Shown here piece by piece: positions 16,817 through 23,762 of a DNA stretch of 64,000 nt (positions are counted from its first letter, which is position 1; each line of letters begins with the position of its first letter). Below the pieces are notes generated by a model. It was not told the DNA's origin, did no database searches, and was given only the letters and a program-made list of their open reading frames with translations. Source of the DNA: Ardenticatenaceae bacterium (GTDB lineage Bacteria > Chloroflexota > Anaerolineae > Promineifilales > Promineifilaceae); contig JACKBX010000005.1 of the NCBI GenBank assembly GCA_020634375.1, forward strand, positions 186,001 to 250,000, read 5' to 3'. The position numbers and the translations under genes were made by a program.

Positions 16817-17083
16817 ATGGCAAGCACTAAAGTAATTATTTATGATCCCACCGGTTCCAAAAAGACCCCGGTCGAACTCCCCAATGACGTACCGATGCGG
16901 CGGCTAATCCCCGCACTGGTCAGCAAAATGGGACTACCCACCAGTCAAGGGGCTAACCCCATCACCTATCGCCTGGATCATCGTTCATCCGGCAAACGTC
17001 TGGCTGACGACGAATCCTTGCAAGATGCCGGTGTGCAAGACGACGATATTTTGAGCCTGTTCCCGGAAGTAACCGCAGGCTAG
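16817..17083 (+). CDS. Ubiquitin-like protein, YukD/EsaB-type beta-grasp
   Basis: 88 residues. Pattern of a beta-grasp protein: strand KVIIYDPTG, helix RRLIPALVSKMGL, strand ITYRLDHRSSGKRL, then ADDESLQDAGVQDDDILSLF, closely resembling YukD/EsaB and ubiquitin. It ends in VTAG, so the chain finishes at a single glycine preceded by alanine with no extension to remove. EsaB-type proteins of type VII secretion usually lack a conjugation-ready tail, so this tail, and its place between E1 and E2 genes, support use as a modifier. SD GGAGG 10 nt upstream of ATG 16817. Confidence 0.9.
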   Translation: MASTKVIIYDPTGSKKTPVELPNDVPMRRLIPALVSKMGLPTSQGANPITYRLDHRSSGKRLADDESLQDAGVQDDDILSLFPEVTAG

Positions 17084-17086
17084 TAC

Positions 17087-17203
17087 CAGTTAACAGAAGC
17101 CAGTAATCAGTGATCAGTAGTTAGTGATCAGTGGTCAGCAGCCTTTACCATAAGGTAAAAACTGCTGATAACTGTATACCGACAACTGATTACTGATTAC
17201 TGA
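17087..17203. repeat. Intercistronic iterated-word inverted repeat (AATCAGTGATCAG words)
   Basis: Between the Ubl and E2 genes, CAGTAATCAGTGATCAGTAGTTAGTGATCAG and a set of complementary words (CAACTGATTACTGATTACTG) flank an inner TTTACC-ATAAGGTAAA hairpin. Copies are imperfect. It may tune relative expression of Ubl and E2 by processing the mRNA. Confidence 0.55.
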
Positions 17204-17216
17204 ACAAGGAACCCCC

Positions 17217-17747
17217 ATGTTCGACATTCGTGAAAACCGTTTGCGGAATGACTACAATCTGGTTCGTGAACTCGTGAATCGCAGCGAGCTGATTCATGTG
17301 CTACAAACGGAAAATGACCCACCAGATAAATACCTGGTGCGTTTTACCTGTCGTGGTGTTGAAGCAATTAAACCCACTGGCGATCCCATTTACCGCAACG
17401 TCCACGAGGTCAGCATTTACTTACATGCTGAGTACCCGCTTAAGCAACCCCAGCTAAAGTGGTTGACCCCCATTTTCCACCCTAACATTCATGTAACCGG
17501 TGCGGTGTGTATTGGGGCATGGTGGCCCGCAAAAACTTTAGACGAACTGTTGTTGACCATGGGAGAAATGGTACAGTACAAAAACTACGAGCCACGCGAT
17601 CCCATGAATTCAAAGGCTGCCGCCTGGGCACTGCGCCGCAAAACCCTCTTCCCAATAGACAACCGCGCTCTGAAAGGGCAGTCGCTGGAAGACCTGATTG
17701 TGCTAGGAGAGGAGGAAGAGGATGACTTCGGCATCAACATTCTCTGA
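17217..17747 (+). CDS. E2 ubiquitin-conjugating enzyme (UBC fold)
   Basis: 176 residues. Strikingly eukaryote-like: YPLKQPQLKWLTPIFHPNIH matches the E2 core YPxxPPxxxFxTxxxHPN with HPN at 88-90, and the catalytic cysteine is C98 in GAVCIGAW, followed by the conserved AKTLDELL helix and EPRDPMNSKAAAW block. C-terminal extension is acidic (EEEEDDF). It receives the Ubl from the E1 as a thioester and transfers it to a target amine, probably with the RING proteins encoded downstream. The JAMM gene starts inside its end (26-bp overlap), so the two are translationally coupled. Confidence 0.95.
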   Translation: MFDIRENRLRNDYNLVRELVNRSELIHVLQTENDPPDKYLVRFTCRGVEAIKPTGDPIYRNVHEVSIYLHAEYPLKQPQLKWLTPIFHPNIHVTGAVCIGAWWPAKTLDELLLTMGEMVQYKNYEPRDPMNSKAAAWALRRKTLFPIDNRALKGQSLEDLIVLGEEEEDDFGINIL

Positions 17748-18948
17748 ACAAGCCCAATCCAACAACAAACCACCAGAAGCACCAACTTCTCGCGCTAACC
17801 AACAATACATTGACCGCAGCAATCTGCCGGTGCACCAACCCCCTTTGACCGATAAGTGTTGGCTGCACCGGGAACAACCCGTCCCCGGACAACCTTATAT
17901 CATCATCGGGCAGCAAGCCATCCAACAGGTGTCCGACCACGCCAACAGCAATTTGCAAACAGAATTGGGAGGCGCACTGCTGGGAAAAGCATATCGCTAC
18001 GAGGATAAAGTATTTGTTGAAATTCGGGCTGCGCTGCCAGCAGTGAGCGGCGATCATGGGCCGGTTCATTTTACGTTTAATGCCGATACGTGGACACAGT
18101 TACAGCAAGACCGGGCTGAGAAATATCCAAATCTGGATATGGTGGGTTGGTTCCACACGCATCCAGCACTGGGAGTGTTTTATTCCAGCGATGATGTGGT
18201 GGTTCATGCGGCAGCGTTTACACTGCCCTGGCATGTGGGTCTAGTTGTAGACCCGGATTCGCTGGAAGCTGGTTTTTTTGGCTGGATAAACGGCCAGCTC
18301 GCCCCATTCTCTGGCTGCTACGAGCTGCTGGAACAGCAAGCGGAACCGTTGATGCCCTGGAAGGTGGTGCGCACGGCCGTTTGGTATGATGGCTCTCACG
18401 AAAGCGACGAAGCCATGCCCCAAAGCGGCGTGTACGCACCCAGCAGCCCAATGCCCGCCATCCTCGGTGTGCCGCCGCGTGTCGGGCTGTTGGTTGGGTT
18501 GTTTGGGCTGGTTCTGAGTTTTATTTTGCTCATCGGTGGCATTTTGCCGTTGGCGGCAAAAGTCAACCAGCTTGAAACAGTAGCGATAAGCCTTTCCGAG
18601 CAGGCCTTGCAATCAACCAACGTGGCCGCTTGCCCTGATGCACGTCTGCGCATTTTGTCACCGGTGACAGGCACGGCCGTTTCCAGCAGCGACACCTTGC
18701 GCATCATTGGCACAGCCAATTACCCGGATGCAGCCCGCTATCGCGTTGAAGTTCGCCCCGCCGGTACAGAGACATGGACATTGCTCGACAGCCAAAGAGG
18801 CAATACGGATTTGGGACAGTTGGCTTTGTGGAAAATGACCGATTACCTGCCGGGTGTATACGAAATGCGGTTAACGGCCGTTGACCGCAACAACGTCCGC
18901 CTCAATCAATCTGCCCTTTGCCAGATAAATGTGGAGATGCGGCCGTAA
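17722..18948 (+). CDS. JAMM (JAB/MPN) metalloprotease, membrane anchored, with C-terminal Ig-like domain
   Basis: 408 residues. Disordered N-terminus, then an MPN domain with complete JAMM set: E81 (ELGGALLG), H145 and H147 in WFHTHPALG, S155 and D158. This is a zinc isopeptidase, expected to cut Ubl from targets. One membrane helix at ~253-278 is followed by a coiled segment and a ~100-residue Ig/FN3-like beta domain (ILSPVTGTAVSSSDTLRIIG) probably outside the cell, so the protease faces the cytoplasm. ATG 17722 overlaps the E2 gene, SD GGAGGAAGAGG. Confidence 0.92.
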   Translation: MTSASTFSEQAQSNNKPPEAPTSRANQQYIDRSNLPVHQPPLTDKCWLHREQPVPGQPYIIIGQQAIQQVSDHANSNLQTELGGALLGKAYRYEDKVFVEIRAALPAVSGDHGPVHFTFNADTWTQLQQDRAEKYPNLDMVGWFHTHPALGVFYSSDDVVVHAAAFTLPWHVGLVVDPDSLEAGFFGWINGQLAPFSGCYELLEQQAEPLMPWKVVRTAVWYDGSHESDEAMPQSGVYAPSSPMPAILGVPPRVGLLVGLFGLVLSFILLIGGILPLAAKVNQLETVAISLSEQALQSTNVAACPDARLRILSPVTGTAVSSSDTLRIIGTANYPDAARYRVEVRPAGTETWTLLDSQRGNTDLGQLALWKMTDYLPGVYEMRLTAVDRNNVRLNQSALCQINVEMRP

Positions 18949-18973
18949 CTACTGATACTGAACACTTAAACAT

Positions 18974-20110
18974 ATGACACCTGATAACCCTATGAACGAA
19001 AACCCAACCGCCTACGCCGCCATGATCACCATCTCTCTGCCGGGAACCGACAAGACAGCCACCGCCTCGGTGCGTGTACTGCCAGATGAATCGGTAGCAC
19101 TGCCCGCCGGAGCCAAATTGCTGCGCGACTGCACGCTTGCCGAACTGCAAACCTTTGCCAACACTTGGGAAGCGGAAGTATGGGAAACATATCAGCACAT
19201 CAACCTGCTAGAGCTGCACACAGATGAAACGGTGCAGGTAGAAGTGGTGCTTATCGCGCAAGATGGCGAGCAAGCACTGGCAGATTGGGCAGAACGCGCC
19301 ATTGTTTTGACAACCGAGGTCTCAGTAGAGGCAGAAGATGCCCCGGAAACAATGGATGAGCCAACCGTATCTGAAGAAGCGGCGGTTGAAGAAACAGAAG
19401 CTGAAGAAGAAACGGCCGTTCCACAAGAAGCGGAACCCGCACCAGAACCAACTGCTTCAACAGAAACAACGCCCCCTCCCACACCAGAAACGCCAGAAGT
19501 CATCGTTTCCGAGTCGGAGCCAGTATACGCAGACGAGGCAGAAGCACTAGAATCTGTCAAGCAGCCCCAACTGCCGCCACGTCCACAGGTACGCATTGCC
19601 GGGCAGCGGCTGCCTCTCAGCCGCGCCAGTTGGGCTTCCACAAACATTTTCATAGAAGAGCCTGCTTTACGGCAAGCACAGGCACACGCTCTTAGCAGCC
19701 CCAGCCGCGAGGTAGCGGGTGTCTTAGTTGGCCCCCACCCGGAAAAACAGCCGGACGGCCGTTACAACGTCTACATCACCGACACCATCATCGCCAAACA
19801 CACCGTCATGCAAGGGGCCAGCGTCACCTACACCCCAGAGAGCTGGCGTTACATGAATGACCAACTCTGGCAGCGTTACCCTGATGAATCGGCCATTATG
19901 GTAGGCTGGTATCATACGCACCCCGGCTTTGGCATTTTCCTTTCAGGGATGGACCAATTCATTCACCAAAATTTCTTCATCCAAAAATGGCACGTCGCGT
20001 TAGTGCTGGATCCCATTGCCAGAACGAGTGGCTTCTTCTGCTGGGATCGCCATCATGCCAAGGTGAACCGCTATGATTTCCCCTGGCCCACTTGGGCAGC
20101 AGCATGGTAA
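18974..20110 (+). CDS. Second JAMM (JAB/MPN) metalloprotease with N-terminal domain and acidic linker
   Basis: 378 residues. Residues 10-112 form a small alpha/beta domain that may be another beta-grasp or binding fold; 115-200 is a Glu/Pro/Thr-rich disordered linker; 215-370 is an MPN domain with E246 (REVAGVLVG), H314/H316 (WYHTHPGFG), S324 and D327, so the zinc site is complete. No membrane helix. Two deconjugases in one operon suggests separate jobs, for example removal from targets versus editing or chain cutting. ATG 18974 chosen; ATG 18992 in frame is possible. No clear SD. Confidence 0.9.
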   Translation: MTPDNPMNENPTAYAAMITISLPGTDKTATASVRVLPDESVALPAGAKLLRDCTLAELQTFANTWEAEVWETYQHINLLELHTDETVQVEVVLIAQDGEQALADWAERAIVLTTEVSVEAEDAPETMDEPTVSEEAAVEETEAEEETAVPQEAEPAPEPTASTETTPPPTPETPEVIVSESEPVYADEAEALESVKQPQLPPRPQVRIAGQRLPLSRASWASTNIFIEEPALRQAQAHALSSPSREVAGVLVGPHPEKQPDGRYNVYITDTIIAKHTVMQGASVTYTPESWRYMNDQLWQRYPDESAIMVGWYHTHPGFGIFLSGMDQFIHQNFFIQKWHVALVLDPIARTSGFFCWDRHHAKVNRYDFPWPTWAAAW

Positions 20111-20182
20111 ACCAGTGACCCATTACCAGTTACCAGCTACTATCTTGACCTGCGCCTGATTCCGTTTTACGCTTACGCTAAT

Positions 20183-20632
20183 ATGACCGAGCAAGAAAAT
20201 CCGCCCATCCACATTTCGTTGGATGATATTGACGAGGCCAACCGCCTCAGTTTACACTGCCCTATCTGTGCCAGCCCAGTGGAGAACCACCCGGCAGAGC
20301 CAGCGCTGACACCCGTTGTTTGCGGCAATTGCAAGACGCTGTATCACCGCGCTTGCTGGGAGCAAAGCGGTGGCAAATGCGCCATTTTGGGATGTGACCA
20401 CACTCAGTATTTTGTATACGGCCGTCCCACCAAACCAGAACTCATTATCCGCCACAGCGATATACCAACCATGCCCTCGCCAAACGGCCGTACACCTGAC
20501 CGCTCAAGCCGTCGCACACAAGAACTGAAGCACGAGCAGCGGCGACAAGTAGAGCAACTACGTCGCCCCAGCCTGCTGCGCCGCCTCTGGCAGTGGCTCC
20601 TTGACCAAATTCGCATTGGGCTGGATGAATAA
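20183..20632 (+). CDS. Prokaryotic RING-finger protein, candidate E3 ligase
   Basis: 149 residues. Metal ligands in RING spacing: C26-x2-C29, C47-x2-C50, H55-x2-C58 (YHRACW), C66 and C71 (GKCAILGC). This matches the prokaryotic RING family 1 pattern of CxxC, CxxC, HxxCW and GC. After a linker, a basic, amphipathic helical tail (RRTQELKHEQRRQVEQLRR, then LLRRLWQWLLDQIRIGL) could bind membrane. Placed after E1, E2 and JAMM genes, an E3 or E2-adaptor role is inferred. No SD seen before ATG 20183. Confidence 0.85.
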   Translation: MTEQENPPIHISLDDIDEANRLSLHCPICASPVENHPAEPALTPVVCGNCKTLYHRACWEQSGGKCAILGCDHTQYFVYGRPTKPELIIRHSDIPTMPSPNGRTPDRSSRRTQELKHEQRRQVEQLRRPSLLRRLWQWLLDQIRIGLDE

Positions 20633-20633
20633 A

Positions 20634-20699
20634 AGGTGTCAGGTATCAAGTACGTGACACTGTGATACCCGACACTTGACACTAAAATACCGGACACCT
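20634..20699. repeat. Intercistronic iterated-word inverted repeat (GGTGTCAGGTATCAAGT words)
   Basis: AGGTGTC (20634-20640) pairs with GACACCT (20693-20699), and inside lie GGTATCAAGTACGTGACACTGTGATACC and GACACTTGACAC, again a short word varied and complemented. Lies between the two RING genes. Confidence 0.55.
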
Positions 20700-20708
20700 C
20701 AACACCCC

Positions 20709-21227
20709 ATGATTCCCCCCATCACCATCGATAAACGCTCTCCCTTCCTCGGCGAGGCGTGCGCCTTGTGCAAAGAACCCTTCGCGCCGGGCGACGAAAT
20801 CGTTGTCTGTCCAGATGACGCTACCCGCCACCATACACAGTGCTGGCGAGCCAATGGCAACAAATGCGCCGCTTACGGCTGCACCGGACACGGCGAAGTA
20901 GACAGTCCTTCATTAAATGAAGCGGTTGAAGGGGAAGTGGTGACGGATGGACACCCCGCTGATGACGGCCGTTCCCAGGGAAACGGCCGTTCCAAAGTGC
21001 GCACCATGCCCAGCAGCAGTTTTGGCTGCGCTCAGGGCTGCTTTCTAATCAGCATCGGGCTGGCCGTGCTGCTCTTTGCCATCGCCTGCTTTGGCCTGTG
21101 GGCCATGCTGGATTACATCATGATTGATGTGTTGGGCTGGTCTTACCGTGAGCCAATCAGTGGTGTCCTACCCGCCATTAATGCGCTCATTCTGGTTACA
21201 AGTTTCAAGTTACATCATAATATGTAA
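20709..21227 (+). CDS. Second RING-like protein, membrane anchored
   Basis: 172 residues from ATG 20709 (an earlier in-frame start at 20676 lies in the hairpin and is rejected). RING-like ligands: C18-x2-C21, C34, D36 or D37 in place of the fourth ligand, H41/H42, C45 (HHTQCW), C53 and C58 (NKCAAYGC). After a linker, two hydrophobic segments at about 112-150 (CFLISIGLAVLLFAIACFGL) anchor it. An Asp in a RING zinc site occurs in known RING variants. Probably a membrane-localised E3 or scaffold. Its last codons lie inside a terminator-like hairpin. Confidence 0.8.
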   Translation: MIPPITIDKRSPFLGEACALCKEPFAPGDEIVVCPDDATRHHTQCWRANGNKCAAYGCTGHGEVDSPSLNEAVEGEVVTDGHPADDGRSQGNGRSKVRTMPSSSFGCAQGCFLISIGLAVLLFAIACFGLWAMLDYIMIDVLGWSYREPISGVLPAINALILVTSFKLHHNM

Positions 21228-21241
21228 CCTGTAACTTGTAT
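21194..21241. terminator. Hairpin at the end of the ubiquitin-like operon
   Basis: GGTTACAAGTTTCAAGTTACAT pairs imperfectly with ATGTAACCTGTAACTTG across a short loop and spans the stop codon (21225-21227). The converging glycosyltransferase ends at 21246. It likely ends transcription for both sides, though no T run is present. Confidence 0.5.
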
Positions 21242-21245
21242 CCTC

Positions 21246-22475
21246 TCACAAAATTCGCGCATAAATTTCATCAAACTGCGGCACAACCACGCGCCAGTCG
21301 TATTGTCGGGCAAACATGCGAGCAGCCCGCCCCAACCGCTCCCGTTCGTCAGGATTTTGTAACAAGTGCAGAACGGCCGTTGCCAACTCCTCCGCTGTCT
21401 CCCCCAACAAAATCTCACGGCCATGTTGCACCGGAAACCCCTCAACGCCAATGGGTGTGCTTACAATGGCCTTGCCTGCGGCCATCGCCTCAATGAGTTT
21501 GAGACGTGTACCGCTGCCTACGCGAAAAGGCATCAAGAAAACGGTCGCTCCTGCCAAATAAGGCTGCACACTATCCACCCACCCTGTCAGCGTCACGCCG
21601 TCCAATTCCTGCAATCGCTCCAACCGCGCATGAGGTTTTTGGCCAACGATGGCCCAGGTCGCAGACGGCCGTTCCACCTTAATCTTCAGCCACACTTCAT
21701 CAGCAAACCACAACACCGCGTCCACATTCGGCCGGTAATCCATCTTGCCCACAAATATCAAATCGTATCGCCGCAGATTTGTCCAATCTTGAAGATTGGA
21801 CAAATCTTGATACGCCTCTACGTCAATGCAATTAGGGATAACAGCCATTGGCAATTGACGATTAACCAGTGCAGCTAAATGCAGCCGATCTGAGTCCGAA
21901 ACACAAGTCACAGCATCCGCTGATTGGCAGGCCCAACGCTCAAAGCGACGCAGGCGAGCCACCTGCACAGCCGAATAGGCTGCCGCCACCCAGCGGCGCG
22001 GATTGCGCAAATCAGTGAGCAAATTGCGCCGCTGCAATTCCGTTTCTGCATTGTGGTCGTCGAACACAATTTTGCTCTGCGGGCTGATGGCGCGAACGAT
22101 TTCTATCGCCCGCGCCAATTCGATGCCTTCAATTTGCACAATATCAAACTGATTTTGTGCCAACAATTGGCGCAATTTTTGATTGAAGGCAGGGCTGTAC
22201 AAACGGTGGGCCATGTCTGGGCGGCGGGTGGTGAGAAGTTGGCGAAGGCGAACGGCCGTGCTGCGCGGCGGCACCGGCACAGTCTCAATACGCTGGCACA
22301 AGGCCACCAATGGCGCAATAGCCTCTTTTGCAACCGACTGGTTCTCTTCCAAAAAACTGAGCAGTGTGACGGCGTGTCGCTCTGCCAGTCCGCGAATGAT
22401 GTGGTAGTTACGCAGGCTGGTTCCCTGGTGTGGTGGATAAGGTAGCTGGGGGGTAAGTAATAAAACAGATGCCAC
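21246..22475 (-). CDS. Glycosyltransferase, GT-B fold (exosortase-cluster-type sugar transferase)
   Basis: 409 residues starting at GTG 22475, 2 nt after the stop of the upstream glycosyltransferase with a GGGGG SD inside its end. N-terminus VASVLLLTPQLPYPPHQGTS; C-terminal domain has FVGKMDYRPNVDAV, FLMPFRVGSGTRLKLIEAMA and the E-x7-E type nucleotide-sugar site of GT4 enzymes. Probably adds a sugar in exopolysaccharide or glycolipid synthesis together with its neighbour. A 15-bp palindrome is inserted in frame (see repeat). Confidence 0.88.
   Translation of the reverse strand: MASVLLLTPQLPYPPHQGTSLRNYHIIRGLAERHAVTLLSFLEENQSVAKEAIAPLVALCQRIETVPVPPRSTAVRLRQLLTTRRPDMAHRLYSPAFNQKLRQLLAQNQFDIVQIEGIELARAIEIVRAISPQSKIVFDDHNAETELQRRNLLTDLRNPRRWVAAAYSAVQVARLRRFERWACQSADAVTCVSDSDRLHLAALVNRQLPMAVIPNCIDVEAYQDLSNLQDWTNLRRYDLIFVGKMDYRPNVDAVLWFADEVWLKIKVERPSATWAIVGQKPHARLERLQELDGVTLTGWVDSVQPYLAGATVFLMPFRVGSGTRLKLIEAMAAGKAIVSTPIGVEGFPVQHGREILLGETAEELATAVLHLLQNPDERERLGRAARMFARQYDWRVVVPQFDEIYARIL
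21776..21806. repeat. 31-bp perfect palindrome inside the glycosyltransferase gene
   Basis: GATTTGTCCAATCTT (21776-21790) and its complement (21792-21806) meet at one central base. It encodes DLSNLQDWTNL in frame. The core is close to the intergenic terminator at 30284-30318 (TTGTCAAATCTT and complement), so it looks like a copy of a palindromic repeat that entered a coding region. Confidence 0.6.
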
Positions 22476-22477
22476 AG

Positions 22478-23587
22478 TTACTTGTCCCCCTGGTACAGAC
22501 GCAAGGTCTGCACGGCCGTACTCTCCCACGTAAACCCCTTCGCCTGCTCATAGCCCCGCGCTACCATCTCTGCCCGAAGCTGGCTGTCACTCAACACGCG
22601 CTCAATTACCTGCGCCCACGCTGCTGCGTCCTCCGGCTCGTCCACCATCGTCCCCTGCGGCCCCACAATCTCCGGCAACGAGCCGCGACGGCTGACCACT
22701 GTCGGGCAGCCACAATGCTGTGCCTCCAGTGCAGGCAGACCAAAGCCCTCGTAAAAAGAAGGCGTCACCAGCACACCCGCCGCATGGTACAGATGCGCCA
22801 GCTCTTCGTCAAAAATGCCGGGCAGATGGCGCACATACTCACGTAACCCTAATTCGGTAATCGTGGCAAAAATCTCGTCGTAAATCCAGCCCTTGCCGCC
22901 CACCAAAATAAGTGGCACATCCACGCCCATCTCGCGCAGCAGCGCATAGGCGCGGATGAGTGTGGGCAGGTTTTTGCGCGGCTCCAGTGTACCCACAAAG
23001 AGGATGAACCCTCGCGGCAGATTGTGTTTCGCTAGCGTCGCGGCAATCTCTACCTCGGTGTACTCGTACTCATACAGCGGATTGGCGGCCAGATGAACGG
23101 CCGTTACCTTCTCCGGCGGCACATTCAACTGCTCAATCAAATCCTGGCGTGTGGCGTGGCTGTCGGCGGCAATGTGATCGGCCGTTTGGCACGCCCACTG
23201 AATCTGCCCATTGTAATAACGCAGGCTGTCCTCCGTAAGAAACTGAGGGTAATAAATGAAGTTCAAATCATGCACAGTGATGATACGCCGTTTTGCGCCC
23301 AGCGCCGGGGGGATGAAGTCGGGGCTGTGCAGCACATCCAGGCGGTGTGGCAGCAGTTCCGCGCCCAGCGCCCACCGTTCCAGGCGGTGATGGCAGGGTG
23401 TGTACAGGTCGCGGCGCTGGAAGTTGGGAGCAGAGGGGGTGTAGGTACGGCCGTCTCGCCCCAAATGAAACACCGTATACCGATTCCCCCGATCAAGCGC
23501 TGCCAACGTCGGCAACAAGTGCAAAACCGACTGGCTAATCCCACCCATCTGATAATACGGCAAACGTGCGTCAATTCCAATATGCAT
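22478..23587 (-). CDS. Glycosyltransferase family 4 protein
   Basis: 369 residues from ATG 23587 (MHIGIDARL, the usual family start; ATGs at 23596 and 23623 are upstream alternatives). GT-B fold: N-domain ending IAADSHATRQDLI, linker, then C-domain FVGTLEPRKNLPTLIRAY, VGGKGW, HAAGVLVTPSFYEGFGLPALEA with the E-x7-E motif. Matches mannosyltransferase-like GT4 enzymes of cell-wall or exopolysaccharide pathways. Co-transcribed with the following glycosyltransferase. Confidence 0.9.
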   Translation of the reverse strand: MHIGIDARLPYYQMGGISQSVLHLLPTLAALDRGNRYTVFHLGRDGRTYTPSAPNFQRRDLYTPCHHRLERWALGAELLPHRLDVLHSPDFIPPALGAKRRIITVHDLNFIYYPQFLTEDSLRYYNGQIQWACQTADHIAADSHATRQDLIEQLNVPPEKVTAVHLAANPLYEYEYTEVEIAATLAKHNLPRGFILFVGTLEPRKNLPTLIRAYALLREMGVDVPLILVGGKGWIYDEIFATITELGLREYVRHLPGIFDEELAHLYHAAGVLVTPSFYEGFGLPALEAQHCGCPTVVSRRGSLPEIVGPQGTMVDEPEDAAAWAQVIERVLSDSQLRAEMVARGYEQAKGFTWESTAVQTLRLYQGDK

Positions 23588-23591
23588 GAAT

Positions 23592-23690
23592 GCCATTGTA
23601 AGTTTGCAAGTAGCAAGTGGCAAGTTTGCAAGTCCGCAAGTTTGTTAGTTGTTGGTTTGCCACTCGCCACTCGCAAGCTATAATGCTCTC
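23592..23690. repeat. Iterated-word spacer (GCAAGT words)
   Basis: AGTTTGCAAGTAGCAAGTGGCAAGTTTGCAAGTCCGCAAGTTTG is followed by GGTTTGCCACTCGCCACTCGCAAGC. The plus-strand copies and their complements can fold. Located between the divergent glycosyltransferase and coiled-coil genes. Confidence 0.5.
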
Positions 23691-23762
23691 TAAACTGAGG
23701 CTCTGCACAGGAAATTTCATCCTTCATCCCTCATCCTTCAAAATTTTCACAGGAGACAGACG

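Noticed and set aside
10748..21227. Reading the ubiquitin-like operon as CBASS, ESX/type VII or plain Bil
   Set aside because: No cyclic-nucleotide synthase, no EssC ATPase or WXG100 protein is present, and Bil operons have only four genes; E2, RING and dynamin genes do not fit those.
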